Source: Roseovarius pacificus
GTDB taxonomy: Bacteria; Pseudomonadota; Alphaproteobacteria; Rhodobacterales; Rhodobacteraceae
DNA length: 64,000 nucleotides
Direction of reading: 5' to 3'
NCBI RefSeq assembly: GCF_900142665.1
Contig: NZ_FRBR01000001.1
Location: 806,001 to 870,000 of the forward strand
Part shown: positions 25,991 to 34,892 of the stretch, piece after piece
Layout: every line of letters begins with the position of its first letter
Numbering within the stretch: position 1 is the stretch's first letter
Made by a program: the position numbers and the translations under genes
Notes under the pieces: generated by a model
Database searches by the model: none
The model's input: the letters and a program-made list of their open reading frames with translations, nothing else
Told to the model about the DNA's origin: nothing

Positions 25991-27266
25991 AATCCTGTTT
26001 CCCGCGCTGTTCATCCTTCTGGCCCTTGGCCTGCCGGTGGCCTTCGCCATGGCCATTTCGGTCTTTCTCGCACTTAGCTTCGGCTCCAGCTATCCGCACC
26101 TCGTCGTCGTGAAGGAAATGTTCGCGGGGCTGGACAGCTTCCCGCTGCTGGCGGTGCCGTTCTTTATCCTTGCCTCGGAAATCATGACCGGCGGCGCAGT
26201 CACGCAGGCACTCTTGCGGCTGGCGCAATCGCTGGTCGGGCACCTTCGCGGCGGGCTCGGCCATGCCAATATCGTCAGTTCGGCCATGTTCGCGGGGATC
26301 TCCGGCAGTGCTCTGGCCGATGCCGCAGGCCCCGGCGCGATGATGATCCGCATGATGGAAAAGGGCGGCTATGACCGGGGCTATGCCGGGGCGCTGACCA
26401 TCGCCAGCGCCGTGGTCGGGCCGATCATCCCGCCCTCGATCACCATGATCATCTACGCCATGCAGGATCAGAGCGTATCGGTCGGCTCGCTGTTCATGGC
26501 CGGTATCCTGCCGGGCCTCCTGATCACCGCGCTCGTGCTGACCGCCAACGCCCGGATGAGCCACCTGCGCGGCTATGCCAGCGGCACCGCCCGCCCGCCG
26601 CTGCCCGAGATCGCGCGCATCGCGCTTTACGCCGTCCCGGCGCTGTTCCTGATCGTGCTGATCGTGGGCGGTATCCGCTTCGGCGTCTTCACCCCGACCG
26701 AGGCATCGGTCATCGCGGTGTTCTACGCGCTGTTCGTGGGCATGTTCGTCTATCGCTCACTGCGGCTGCGCGACCTGCCCAGGATCGTACTCCAGGCGGC
26801 GCTGACCTCGGCGGCCGTGCTGCTGATCCTCGGCGCGGCGCGGGCCTTTGCCTGGGTGCTGATCATCGAAGGCATCCCGCAATTCCTGGCCGAAACCATC
26901 ATTTCCTGGGATCTGTCGCCCATCGTCTTCCTGCTGGCCGTCAACCTGCTGTTGCTGGCCTTCGGGCTGTTCATGGACCCGCTGCCGGGGGTGATGATCC
27001 TCGTACCGATCCTCGCCCCGATCAGCCATTCACTGGGGATCGACCCGAACCATTTCGCCATCGTCGTCATCGTCAACCTCACCATGGGGCTGACGACGCC
27101 GCCGGTGGGCAGCCTGATATTCGTCGTCTCCTCGACGGTCGGCCTGCGCCCATCCACCCTGATCAAGGAAATGCCGCCGTTTTTCCTGGCGCAGCTGATG
27201 GCGCTTTTGCTGATCACCTTCCTGCCGTTCCTGTCCACATGGCTGCCCACGGCCAGCGGCTTCTGA
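25983..27266 (+). CDS. TRAP transporter large permease, DctM type
   Basis: The 427-residue permease has about twelve helices and the DctM motifs ISGSALADAAGPGAMMIRMM, VVGPIIPPSITMIIYAMQ and LTTPPVGSLIFVVSS. I use the ATG at 25983, preceded by GGGGGTG; a GTG two codons earlier is possible. It is the last gene of the third TRAP operon. Confidence 0.94.
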   Translation: MAEILFPALFILLALGLPVAFAMAISVFLALSFGSSYPHLVVVKEMFAGLDSFPLLAVPFFILASEIMTGGAVTQALLRLAQSLVGHLRGGLGHANIVSSAMFAGISGSALADAAGPGAMMIRMMEKGGYDRGYAGALTIASAVVGPIIPPSITMIIYAMQDQSVSVGSLFMAGILPGLLITALVLTANARMSHLRGYASGTARPPLPEIARIALYAVPALFLIVLIVGGIRFGVFTPTEASVIAVFYALFVGMFVYRSLRLRDLPRIVLQAALTSAAVLLILGAARAFAWVLIIEGIPQFLAETIISWDLSPIVFLLAVNLLLLAFGLFMDPLPGVMILVPILAPISHSLGIDPNHFAIVVIVNLTMGLTTPPVGSLIFVVSSTVGLRPSTLIKEMPPFFLAQLMALLLITFLPFLSTWLPTASGF

Positions 27267-27336
27267 CGCACACCATTTGCCCCCCCCGCACCTTTGACGC
27301 TGGCACTCGCTGCCCGGATCGCCTAGATGCAATGAC

Positions 27337-28398
27337 ATGAAATTGACCCTGTCCGATCTGGGCGATCTGGCCAATCTGCCCGCCGACACCGTGATCGACG
27401 CCCGCTCCCCGTCGGAATACGCCGAGGACCACCTTCCCGGCGCGATCAACCTGCCCTCGCTCAGCGATGCCGAGCGGGCCGAGGTCGGCACGATCTACGT
27501 TCAGCAAGACCGTTTCCTGGCGCGCAAGATCGGCGCGGCCCATGTCGCGCGCAACGTGGCGGCCCATCTGGAAGGGCCATTGGCCGACAAACCCGGCGGC
27601 TGGCGGCCTCTGGTCTATTGCTGGCGCGGCGGGCAGCGCTCGGGCGCCTTCGCCACGATCCTGTCGCAGATCGGCTGGCGGGTGCGACTGCTGGACGGCG
27701 GATACCGATCCTACCGCCGGCTGGTGGCGCGGCTCTTGCACGATACGCCGCTCGCGCTGCGCCCGGTGCTGCTCGATGGCAATACCGGCACCGCCAAGAC
27801 CCGCCTTCTGGGGCTTCTGGCAGACCGCGGCTGGCAGGTGATCGACCTCGAAGCACTGGCCAATCACCGCGGCTCAGCCCTCGGGGCACAGGACGGCGGA
27901 CAGCCCTCGCAAAAACTGTTCGAAGGGCGGCTGGCACAGGTCATCGCCCGGCTCGACCCGGCCCGCCCCGTGGTGATCGAGGCTGAATCCAGCAAGGTGG
28001 GCGAACGCATCCTGCCCCCGTCCCTGTGGAAAGCCATGTGCGCCGCCCCCGTGGTCGAGGTCACCGCCCCCCTGCCCGAACGCGCCCGTTATCTGGCCCA
28101 CGCCTATGCCGACATTGCTGGCGATACCGCCCAGCTGTCGCAACAGCTCGACCTTTTGCGCCCGCTGCGCGGCCACAAACAGGTGGATGAGTGGCACGCG
28201 ATGGCCGAACAGGGCGCGTTAACCTCCCTGGCCGCCAGCCTTGTCGAAGTGCACTATGACCCCGGTTATGAGCGCGCGCGCAAACGTACCGCCCTCACCC
28301 CGCCGGACCGTGTGACACTGGAGCGGCTGGACGACGACGGCCTGCAAAGCGCCCTGCCCCGGCTCGAGGCCGCGCTGATCCGCGCCGCCACGCCCTAA
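27337..28398 (+). CDS. selU: tRNA 2-selenouridine synthase SelU (MnmH)
   Basis: The 353-residue enzyme replaces sulfur with selenium (through a geranyl intermediate) at the wobble 2-thiouridine of Lys, Glu and Gln tRNAs, using selenophosphate. The N-terminal rhodanese domain (about 5-130) carries the catalytic Cys95 in VYCWRGGQRSGAF. A P-loop domain follows, with GNTGTAKT at 148-155 and LEALANHRGSALG. The gene converges on selD with a 4-bp overlap of the 3' ends. Together they make a complete selenouridine pathway. Confidence 0.95.
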   Translation: MKLTLSDLGDLANLPADTVIDARSPSEYAEDHLPGAINLPSLSDAERAEVGTIYVQQDRFLARKIGAAHVARNVAAHLEGPLADKPGGWRPLVYCWRGGQRSGAFATILSQIGWRVRLLDGGYRSYRRLVARLLHDTPLALRPVLLDGNTGTAKTRLLGLLADRGWQVIDLEALANHRGSALGAQDGGQPSQKLFEGRLAQVIARLDPARPVVIEAESSKVGERILPPSLWKAMCAAPVVEVTAPLPERARYLAHAYADIAGDTAQLSQQLDLLRPLRGHKQVDEWHAMAEQGALTSLAASLVEVHYDPGYERARKRTALTPPDRVTLERLDDDGLQSALPRLEAALIRAATP

Positions 28399-30590
28399 AC
28401 CAGCGTCAGCCCCGGCGGCTCATCGGTCACGCGGCCAATCCGCACCGCCGCGATGCCCTCGTCCCGCAATGCCGACAGGGCCGCATCCGCATCTTCCGGG
28501 GCCATGGCCGCCAAAAGCCCCCCGGCGGTTTGCGGATCGAACAGCGCCTCGTATTCCGGCGCTCCCCGATCTCCGCCCATCCCCATCAACGCCTCGGCAT
28601 AGGCCGCATTCGCCGCATGCAAGGACGACCTCCGCCCGTCCGCCAACAACGCCCCGGCCCCGTCCAGCAACGGCACATCCGCCAGCACCAGTTCCGCCCC
28701 GCAGCCACTGGCCTTGCAGATCGCCAGCACATGACCCGCCAATCCGAAGCCGGTGACATCGGTCATCGCATGCGCACGGCCCAAGGCGCGGGCTTCCGCC
28801 GCAAGACTGCGATCCATGACACGCAGCGCCCCCATCACCACCTCACCATCGGCCCGCCCCGCCATCTCGGCGGCCAGTATGACACCGGTGCCGATGGGTT
28901 TCGTCAGGATCAGAACATCGCCGGGCCGCGCGCCCGCCACGCCAATCGGTGCCCCCTCGCACAGGCCCGTCACGGTAAACCCCAGCGTCATCTCTGCCCC
29001 TTGCGTGGTGTGCCCGCCGATAATCTCGGCACCCGCCCCGGCCATGACCTGCCCCGCCGCCTCCATGATCTCGGCCAGGGTGCGGCGTTGCAGGCGCTCG
29101 GACATGCGCGGCAGCACGATATTGACCAGCGCCGCCTGCGGCTCTGCCCCCATCGCCCACACATCGCCCAAGGCATGGTTCGCCGCGATCCGGGCCATAC
29201 GCCACGGATCGAGGATGAAACCACGCAGATGATCCGTACTCAGCACCTGCCGCTGCCCGCCCAGGTCGAGAACCCCGGCATCGTCCCCCGGCAGGCCGAT
29301 CACGTCGGGGCGCTCCACATGCGGCAGGCTCTCCAGCAGATCGCTCAGCGCGCCCGGCCCCACTTTGGCCCCACAGCCGCCACAGATCACCGGATGGTCG
29401 GAAACTTCGGCGCGCACGCCCTCGGCAACCTTCTGCGGCAAATCGGGCACGGGCATCTCGGGCAAACTGCGGAACTTCTCCATGAACCGCCGGTCGATCC
29501 AGTCCTTCCAGCGCCACATGCCCGGCAAGCGCAGGCCTATCCCGCCCTTGTCAGCCACGGCCTGCTTGCCGCCCAGCGACACCAGTTTCAGGAAATCGCG
29601 CTGCGGACGGTATGACCGCATGGCGCCGCCCGTCAGCCCCGCGCACAGGTTGTCATACAACACCGGCGCGGCGCGCACCGCATAAACCCCCGCCTTGGGC
29701 CGGGGCGCATGGGTCAGATGCGCGCAATCCCCGGCGGCGAAAATGTTTGAATCATCCACCACACGCAATGTTTCATCGACCTTGATGAACCCGTCCTGCA
29801 ACGGCAGATCGGTCCGGGCCAGCCATCCCCATGGCCGCGCGCCCGCCGCGCCCACGACCAACCCGGCCTCGATCAGACCACCATCCGCCAGCACGGCACC
29901 CTGCGCCGTCACCTCGCTCGGGCTCATGTCCTCGCGCAACTCGACCCCGGCCTTTACCATTGCTCGGCACAGCGCCCTGCGCGTCCCGCTTCCGGTTCCC
30001 TGCAACCCTTTGGCGGCATCCAGCACCACGACCTGCGGCGCCCTGTCCGTGACCTGCGCCAGCCGGTGATGCATCGCCAGCGCCAGTTCCACACCGGCCA
30101 CCCCAGCCCCGATCACCGCTATCTGCGGCGCGGTACGCCCCTGCGCCACGTCCTCCACGAACCCGGCCCAACGGGCGGCGAACGGCCCCAGCGGTTTGGC
30201 CGCGATGCCGTGGTCCGAAAATCCCGGCAGGTCCGCCATGTCCGAGGTGATGCCGATATCAATCGACAACAGGTCATAGGCGATCTCGCCCCGCCCCTCG
30301 ACCGTGACGCGCTGCGCCACCCGGTCCAGCCCCACGGCGCGGCCCTGCACCAGCCGTGCCCCGGCAAACCGCGCCAGACGCACAAGGTCGATATCCAGCG
30401 CCTCGCGCGGGTAATGCCCGGCCACATACCCCGGCAACATGCCGGTATAGGGCGCGCGCGGGTTCGGGTCGATCAGCGTCAGCCGCGCACCGGGCAACGG
30501 CGCCATGCCCCAACGCCGCAACACCAGCGCATGAGCATGTCCGCCACCGATGAACACCACATCGCGGGTCAGGGGAATCCGGCTATCCAT
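28395..30590 (-). CDS. selD: SelD fused to an N-terminal FAD-dependent oxidoreductase
   Basis: The protein of 731 residues has two parts. Residues 1 to about 370 are an NDH-2-like FAD/NAD(P)-binding oxidoreductase, with VVFIGGGHAHALVLRRWG, IAVIGAGVAGVELALAMH and IFAAGDCAHL. Residues from about 400 are selenophosphate synthetase: GGCGAKVGPGALSDLL contains the essential Cys (406) and Lys (409), with STDHLRGF and DPQTAGGLL further on. This fusion is known in several bacteria and may couple selenium reduction to ATP-dependent selenophosphate formation. I use the ATG at 30590 because homology begins there; a GTG at 30635 is possible. No selenocysteine genes (selA, selB, selC) are in the window. 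Confidence 0.93.
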   Translation of the reverse strand: MDSRIPLTRDVVFIGGGHAHALVLRRWGMAPLPGARLTLIDPNPRAPYTGMLPGYVAGHYPREALDIDLVRLARFAGARLVQGRAVGLDRVAQRVTVEGRGEIAYDLLSIDIGITSDMADLPGFSDHGIAAKPLGPFAARWAGFVEDVAQGRTAPQIAVIGAGVAGVELALAMHHRLAQVTDRAPQVVVLDAAKGLQGTGSGTRRALCRAMVKAGVELREDMSPSEVTAQGAVLADGGLIEAGLVVGAAGARPWGWLARTDLPLQDGFIKVDETLRVVDDSNIFAAGDCAHLTHAPRPKAGVYAVRAAPVLYDNLCAGLTGGAMRSYRPQRDFLKLVSLGGKQAVADKGGIGLRLPGMWRWKDWIDRRFMEKFRSLPEMPVPDLPQKVAEGVRAEVSDHPVICGGCGAKVGPGALSDLLESLPHVERPDVIGLPGDDAGVLDLGGQRQVLSTDHLRGFILDPWRMARIAANHALGDVWAMGAEPQAALVNIVLPRMSERLQRRTLAEIMEAAGQVMAGAGAEIIGGHTTQGAEMTLGFTVTGLCEGAPIGVAGARPGDVLILTKPIGTGVILAAEMAGRADGEVVMGALRVMDRSLAAEARALGRAHAMTDVTGFGLAGHVLAICKASGCGAELVLADVPLLDGAGALLADGRRSSLHAANAAYAEALMGMGGDRGAPEYEALFDPQTAGGLLAAMAPEDADAALSALRDEGIAAVRIGRVTDEPPGLTLV

Positions 30591-30664
30591 GCTTTGTCTT
30601 ATCCGGTCCGCCGACATGGAACCAGAGACCGACACCTGAAAGTGACAGGCGTCCCCTCATACCG

Positions 30665-31195
30665 TCAGGCGAATATCTGCCCGGCATGCCGATCCAGATA
30701 AATCCGCAGCCACGGGGTAAAGCACTCCGGGGCCGCGGCAATTCGCTGGCGCAGTTCCTCCAGCGTGATCCACCCGGTCTCCATCACCTCGTCCGGGTTC
30801 GGCTGGCACACAATGCGCTCCTCCACCCGTGCCGTGAAAATATCGACCAGTTCATGCTCGACCAGCCCGCCCCCGACATCGGCGCGATACTCCACCTGAT
30901 CGCGATAGGTCAGGCGCAGGCCTTCGATGCCCAGTTCCTGCCGCAGGCGGCGATGCGCGCAGGCTTCCGGCGTTTCGTCCCAATGCGGATGGGTGCAACA
31001 GGTGTTCGCCCACAGGCCCGGCGTGTGATACTTGCCCAACGCCCGGCGCTGGATCAGCAACGCATCCCCGCACAACACAAAAACCGACACCGCCTTGTGC
31101 CGCAAGCCGCGCCGATGGGTGTCCAGCTTGCCCACCGGGGTCAGCACGCCCGCCTCCCAGGCCGGGATCATATCGGTATCGTTGGGCCGTTGCAT
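30665..31195 (-). CDS. idi: Isopentenyl-diphosphate delta-isomerase, type 1
   Basis: The 176-residue Nudix-fold enzyme interconverts IPP and DMAPP for isoprenoid synthesis. The catalytic Cys67 lies in WANTCCTHPHW, the Nudix-like helix in HRRLRQELGIEG, and the catalytic/metal Glu residues in VEHELVDIF (113, 115). The length is normal. In photosynthetic Rhodobacterales idi often accompanies bacteriochlorophyll genes, but none are present here. Confidence 0.95.
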   Translation of the reverse strand: MQRPNDTDMIPAWEAGVLTPVGKLDTHRRGLRHKAVSVFVLCGDALLIQRRALGKYHTPGLWANTCCTHPHWDETPEACAHRRLRQELGIEGLRLTYRDQVEYRADVGGGLVEHELVDIFTARVEERIVCQPNPDEVMETGWITLEELRQRIAAAPECFTPWLRIYLDRHAGQIFA

Positions 31196-31420
31196 GGTTG
31201 GGGTCCCGATCCTGCCGTGTCATATCCTGCCGATTGCGGGGGCTTTTAATACGCCCTGCCCGCCAAGGCCAGCACCGCAAATACGCTGCGCTTTCCGGCC
31301 AAACCCCCAGTCGGGAATCGCAAAAAAGATAGACTATGATGCCCTCCTGGCGTACTTCAATATCAAGGCATATCCGACCGCAGAAGTTAAAGGGTTCTGA
31401 AACTGGCGATTAAACTGGAA

Positions 31421-32284
31421 ATGTTGCGCTGCTTCCGTGCCGTGGCAGAGCAAGGAAGCCTTGCCGATGCAGCCGAGATTCTGGGCCGCACACCATCGGC
31501 TGTATCGATGATGCTGCGCCAGTTCGAAGATCATGTCGGCGCGCCCCTGTTCGAAAGCACCCGCAAATCCCGCCTGACCCCGTTGGGCGAACTGATCCAC
31601 GCCGAGGCGCGGCGCGAACTGGTGCATTTCGACCGTACCGTCGCCGCAATCACCGGCATGGCGCGGGCCGAACTGGGCCATGTCAGGCTGGCCGTCACGC
31701 CCTCGGTGGCGCAGGTCATCATGCCTCCGATCCTGCGCGACTACATGGCCAAGCACCCCGGCGTGAATGTCGACCTGCGCGACGGGGATTCGGCCACCAT
31801 CCAACGCGATCTGACCGCCGAACGTGCCGATATCGCGCTGGCCACACTTGGCCCGATCCCCGGTTTCACCCGGCACCTGATCCTGACCGACCGGTTCGGC
31901 GTGGTCTGCCGGGCCGATCACCCGCTGGCGCGCGACTGGTCCGATCTGGGATGGACCGATCTTGCGGATGTGGACTTTATCGCCAATGGGCTATGCGATC
32001 ATATCCGCGACGAAAGCTTTACCCCGATCCGCAATGGCGCGCGACTGAACGTCGCCAACACGGCCTCGCTCCTCAGCCTCGTGCGCGCCGGGGTCGGCGT
32101 GACACTGCTTCCCGAACTGGCCGTTCAGCCCGGCCAGGACGATCTGTGCTTCCTGCCGCTGATCGACAGTAGCGCAAGGCGCGAAATCTGGATGCTGACC
32201 CCGCCGGACGAGATGATGACTCCCGCCGCACGGGCGCTGGTTTCCGCGATCCGTTCGGCCGATCTGCGCGATCCGCAATCATAA
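31421..32284 (+). CDS. LysR-family transcriptional regulator
   Basis: The protein of 287 residues has a LysR winged helix (GSLADAAEILGRTPSAVSMM, then LRQFEDHVGAPLFES) and a periplasmic-binding-like effector domain. The annotated ATG at 31421 starts inside the first helix. The upstream in-frame codons read LAIKLE, which looks like the usual start of this LysR subfamily, so initiation at a CTG at 31403, with AAGGG upstream, is worth considering. The gene lies 110 bp upstream of the ALDH-dipeptidase-BCCT genes in the same direction and is the likely regulator of that block. Confidence 0.88.
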   Translation: MLRCFRAVAEQGSLADAAEILGRTPSAVSMMLRQFEDHVGAPLFESTRKSRLTPLGELIHAEARRELVHFDRTVAAITGMARAELGHVRLAVTPSVAQVIMPPILRDYMAKHPGVNVDLRDGDSATIQRDLTAERADIALATLGPIPGFTRHLILTDRFGVVCRADHPLARDWSDLGWTDLADVDFIANGLCDHIRDESFTPIRNGARLNVANTASLLSLVRAGVGVTLLPELAVQPGQDDLCFLPLIDSSARREIWMLTPPDEMMTPAARALVSAIRSADLRDPQS

Positions 32285-32295
32285 CTTCAATTTAA

Positions 32296-32311
32296 CTGAA
32301 TTAGAATTCAG
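32296..32311. promoter_or_regulatory. AT-rich palindrome in the LysR-ALDH gap
   Basis: CTGAATT-AG-AATTCAG is a perfect inverted repeat in an AT-rich island of the otherwise GC-rich sequence. Just before it lies TTCA-N7-TGAA (32286-32300). It fits a LysR binding site or promoter region for the following operon. This is inference. Confidence 0.45.
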
Positions 32312-32394
32312 AACATTGCGTTTGCCTGAAATGGCATCCCGTGCCCTTCTGTCGTGCATCAAGCTTGAACCGCGACTCAGCACGGGGCGACACC

Positions 32395-33846
32395 ATGACC
32401 GACACCAAATTGAACTACATCGCCGGCGACTGGATCGCCGGCGGCAGCGAAATCGAAAACCGCAATCCCTCCGACCTCGGCGACCTGATCGGTCGCTTCG
32501 CGCAGGCCACCCCGGATCAGCTCGACACCGCGCTCGACGCCGCCAGCTCCGCCCAGGCCGAATGGGCCCGGTACGGGATGGAACGCAAGCAGGCCGTGCT
32601 GATGAACATCGGCAACGAGTTGATGGCCCGCGCCGAAGAACTCGGAACATTGCTGAGCCGCGAAGAGGGCAAGCCCTTCGCCGAGGGCAAGGGCGAAGTC
32701 TACCGCGCCGGGCAGTTCTTTACCTACTACGCCCATGAATGCCTGCGCCAACTGGGGGAAAACGCCGATTCCGTGCGCCCCGATATCGAGGTCGATGTGC
32801 GCCGCGAACCCGTGGGCACCGTGGCCGTGATCAGCCCGTGGAACTTCCCCACCGCCACCGCAAGCTGGAAAATCGCGCCCGCGCTGGCCTATGGCAACGC
32901 CGTGCTCTGGAAACCCGCCAACCTGACACCCGCCTCCGCCGTGGCCCTGACCGAAATCATCGCCCGTCAGGACATCCCCAAGGGCCTTTTCCAACTGGTG
33001 ATGGGGGCGGGCCGCGACGTGGGGCAACGCCTTGTCGAAAGCCCCAGGGTGGATGCCATTTCCTTCACCGGCTCGGTCCCGGTCGGCAAGGGCATCGCCG
33101 CCGCCGCCATTCAGAACCTGACAAGGGTACAAATGGAAATGGGATCGAAAAACGCGCTCGCCGTGATGGACGATGCCGATCTCGACCTGGCCGTCACCCT
33201 GGCGCTTGGCGGCGCATTCGGCGGCACGGGTCAGAAATGCACCGCCTCGTCGCGCCTGATCGTTCATGACACCGTCCACGACGCCTTTGTTGAAAAGCTC
33301 GTGGCGGGGGTGCAGGCGATGAAGGTCGGCCATGCGCTGGCCGAGGGCACCCAGATGGGCCCGGTGGTCAGCGAACAGCAGCTTCGCGAAAACCTCGACT
33401 ATGTCGAACTGGGCAAATCCGAAGGCGCCGAACTGGCCTGTGGCGGTACCCGCCTGAACATGGAGACCGAAGGCTATTACATGTCCCCCGGCGTGTTCCT
33501 GAACACCACCAACGCCATGCGCATCAACCGCGAGGAAATGTTCGCACCGCTGGCCGCCGTCATCAGGGTCGGCAGCTATGACGAGGCGCTGGCCACGGTC
33601 AACGACACCAATTTCGGCCTGACCTCCGGGATCGTCACGCGCGACCTCGCCCGCGCCACCCATTTCCGCCGCAACGCGCAAACAGGGGTCGTCACCGTCA
33701 ACCTGCCCACGGCGGGCACCGATTACCACGTCCCCTTCGGCGGGCGCGGCGACAGTTCCTACGGGCCGCGCGAACAGGGCATTCACGCCCGCGACTTCTA
33801 CACCACGGTGAAAACCGCCTACATCGCCGCCGGACGGCCGGAGTAA
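32395..33846 (+). CDS. Aldehyde dehydrogenase family protein (oxo-acid semialdehyde type)
   Basis: The 483-residue ALDH has the cofactor loop VAVISPWNFPTATASWKIAP, general base E248 in MEMGSKNA and nucleophile C282 in GTGQKCTASSR. The MEMGSKN form and the overall pattern resemble alpha-ketoglutaric semialdehyde dehydrogenases, but the substrate is set by its operon, which is uncharacterised. I start at 32395 (GGGGCGACACC upstream); a longer frame from 32341 has no homology. The M19-like gene follows after 5 bp. Confidence 0.92.
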   Translation: MTDTKLNYIAGDWIAGGSEIENRNPSDLGDLIGRFAQATPDQLDTALDAASSAQAEWARYGMERKQAVLMNIGNELMARAEELGTLLSREEGKPFAEGKGEVYRAGQFFTYYAHECLRQLGENADSVRPDIEVDVRREPVGTVAVISPWNFPTATASWKIAPALAYGNAVLWKPANLTPASAVALTEIIARQDIPKGLFQLVMGAGRDVGQRLVESPRVDAISFTGSVPVGKGIAAAAIQNLTRVQMEMGSKNALAVMDDADLDLAVTLALGGAFGGTGQKCTASSRLIVHDTVHDAFVEKLVAGVQAMKVGHALAEGTQMGPVVSEQQLRENLDYVELGKSEGAELACGGTRLNMETEGYYMSPGVFLNTTNAMRINREEMFAPLAAVIRVGSYDEALATVNDTNFGLTSGIVTRDLARATHFRRNAQTGVVTVNLPTAGTDYHVPFGGRGDSSYGPREQGIHARDFYTTVKTAYIAAGRPE

Positions 33847-33851
33847 TCGAC

Positions 33852-34847
33852 ATGACCTACCGCATCGATTGCCTGCAATACGCCAACTGGTCCGAAAAGA
33901 TCTTCCGCCAGATGTGCGAGGGGGGCGTCGATGCGGTGCATGTCACCATCGCCTATCACGAGACCTTTCGCGAAACCGTCCTCAACATCGAGAAATGGAA
34001 CCGCTGGTTCGAACAATACCCCGACCTGATCTTTCACGGGGAATGGGCCAGCGACGTGGCCCGCGCCCGCGAAACCGGGCGCACCGCGATCTTCTTCGGC
34101 TTCCAGAACCCCAGCCCGATAGAAGACGATATCGGCCTTGTCGAAGTACTCCACAAACTCGGCGCACGCTTCATGCAACTGAGCTACAACAACCAGTCCC
34201 TGCTGGCCACGGGCTGTTACGAGGCCGAAGACCCCGGCATCACCCGCATGGGCCGTCAGGTGATCCGGGAAATGAACCGCGTCGGCCTTGTGGTTGACAT
34301 GAGCCACTCCGCCGACCGCTCGACCATCGAAGCGGCGGATATTTCCGAACGTCCCATCGCCGTTACCCATGCCAACCTGCATTCCTGGCACCCCGCCCTG
34401 CGCAACAAGCGCGACGACGTGATCCGCGCCGTGGTGGAAAACGGCGGCATGATGGGCTTTTCGCTCTATCCCCACCACCTCAGGGGCAAGAGCGACTGCA
34501 CCCTGCAATCCTTCTGCGAGATGATCGCCACCGCCGCCGAGCGCTTCGGCGCGGATCATTTCGGCATCGGGTCGGACCTCTGCCAGGATCACCCCGACAG
34601 TATCGTCGAATGGATGCGCACGGGCCGCTGGAGCAAGGATATCGACTATGGCGAAGGTTCGGCCAGCGCGCCGGGCTTCCCGCCCCAGCCTGCGTGGTTC
34701 CGCGACAACCGCGATTTCGGAAACATCGAACAGGGCCTGCGACGCGTCGGCTTCAGCGACGCGGAGATCGCCGGGCTGATGGGCGGCAACTGGCACCGTT
34801 TCTTTGACGAGAATTTCACCCCGGCCAAGGCACAGCCGGACACGTAA
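33852..34847 (+). CDS. M19 membrane-dipeptidase-like protein with altered metal site
   Basis: The 331-residue cytosolic protein (no signal peptide) has the renal-dipeptidase fold. It retains His152 in VVDMSHSADRS, His173 in AVTHANLHSWHP and Asp242 in GIGSDL. The usual N-terminal DGHxD is replaced by IDCLQYANW, and the bridging Glu of the EGG segment is Gln85 in FFGFQNPSPIEDD. Thus much of the binuclear zinc site seems lost. To my recollection the same replacements occur in the M19-like protein of Pseudomonas glycine-betaine/dimethylglycine loci. It sits between an ALDH and a BCCT transporter gene, so it probably serves catabolism of a betaine-like compound rather than peptide cleavage. Confidence 0.85.
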   Translation: MTYRIDCLQYANWSEKIFRQMCEGGVDAVHVTIAYHETFRETVLNIEKWNRWFEQYPDLIFHGEWASDVARARETGRTAIFFGFQNPSPIEDDIGLVEVLHKLGARFMQLSYNNQSLLATGCYEAEDPGITRMGRQVIREMNRVGLVVDMSHSADRSTIEAADISERPIAVTHANLHSWHPALRNKRDDVIRAVVENGGMMGFSLYPHHLRGKSDCTLQSFCEMIATAAERFGADHFGIGSDLCQDHPDSIVEWMRTGRWSKDIDYGEGSASAPGFPPQPAWFRDNRDFGNIEQGLRRVGFSDAEIAGLMGGNWHRFFDENFTPAKAQPDT

Positions 34848-34892
34848 AGGGCGAAAGCGCCCACCACAGGCCATTCGCAGGGAGACAAGAGA

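Noticed and set aside
27337..30590. Possible selenoprotein genes with in-frame TGA near selU/selD
   Set aside because: No neighbouring gene shows an in-frame TGA with continuing homology, and no SECIS-like hairpin was seen.
30665..31195. idi as a sign of a photosynthesis gene cluster
   Set aside because: No bch, crt or puf genes are in the window; idi alone only shows isoprenoid synthesis.
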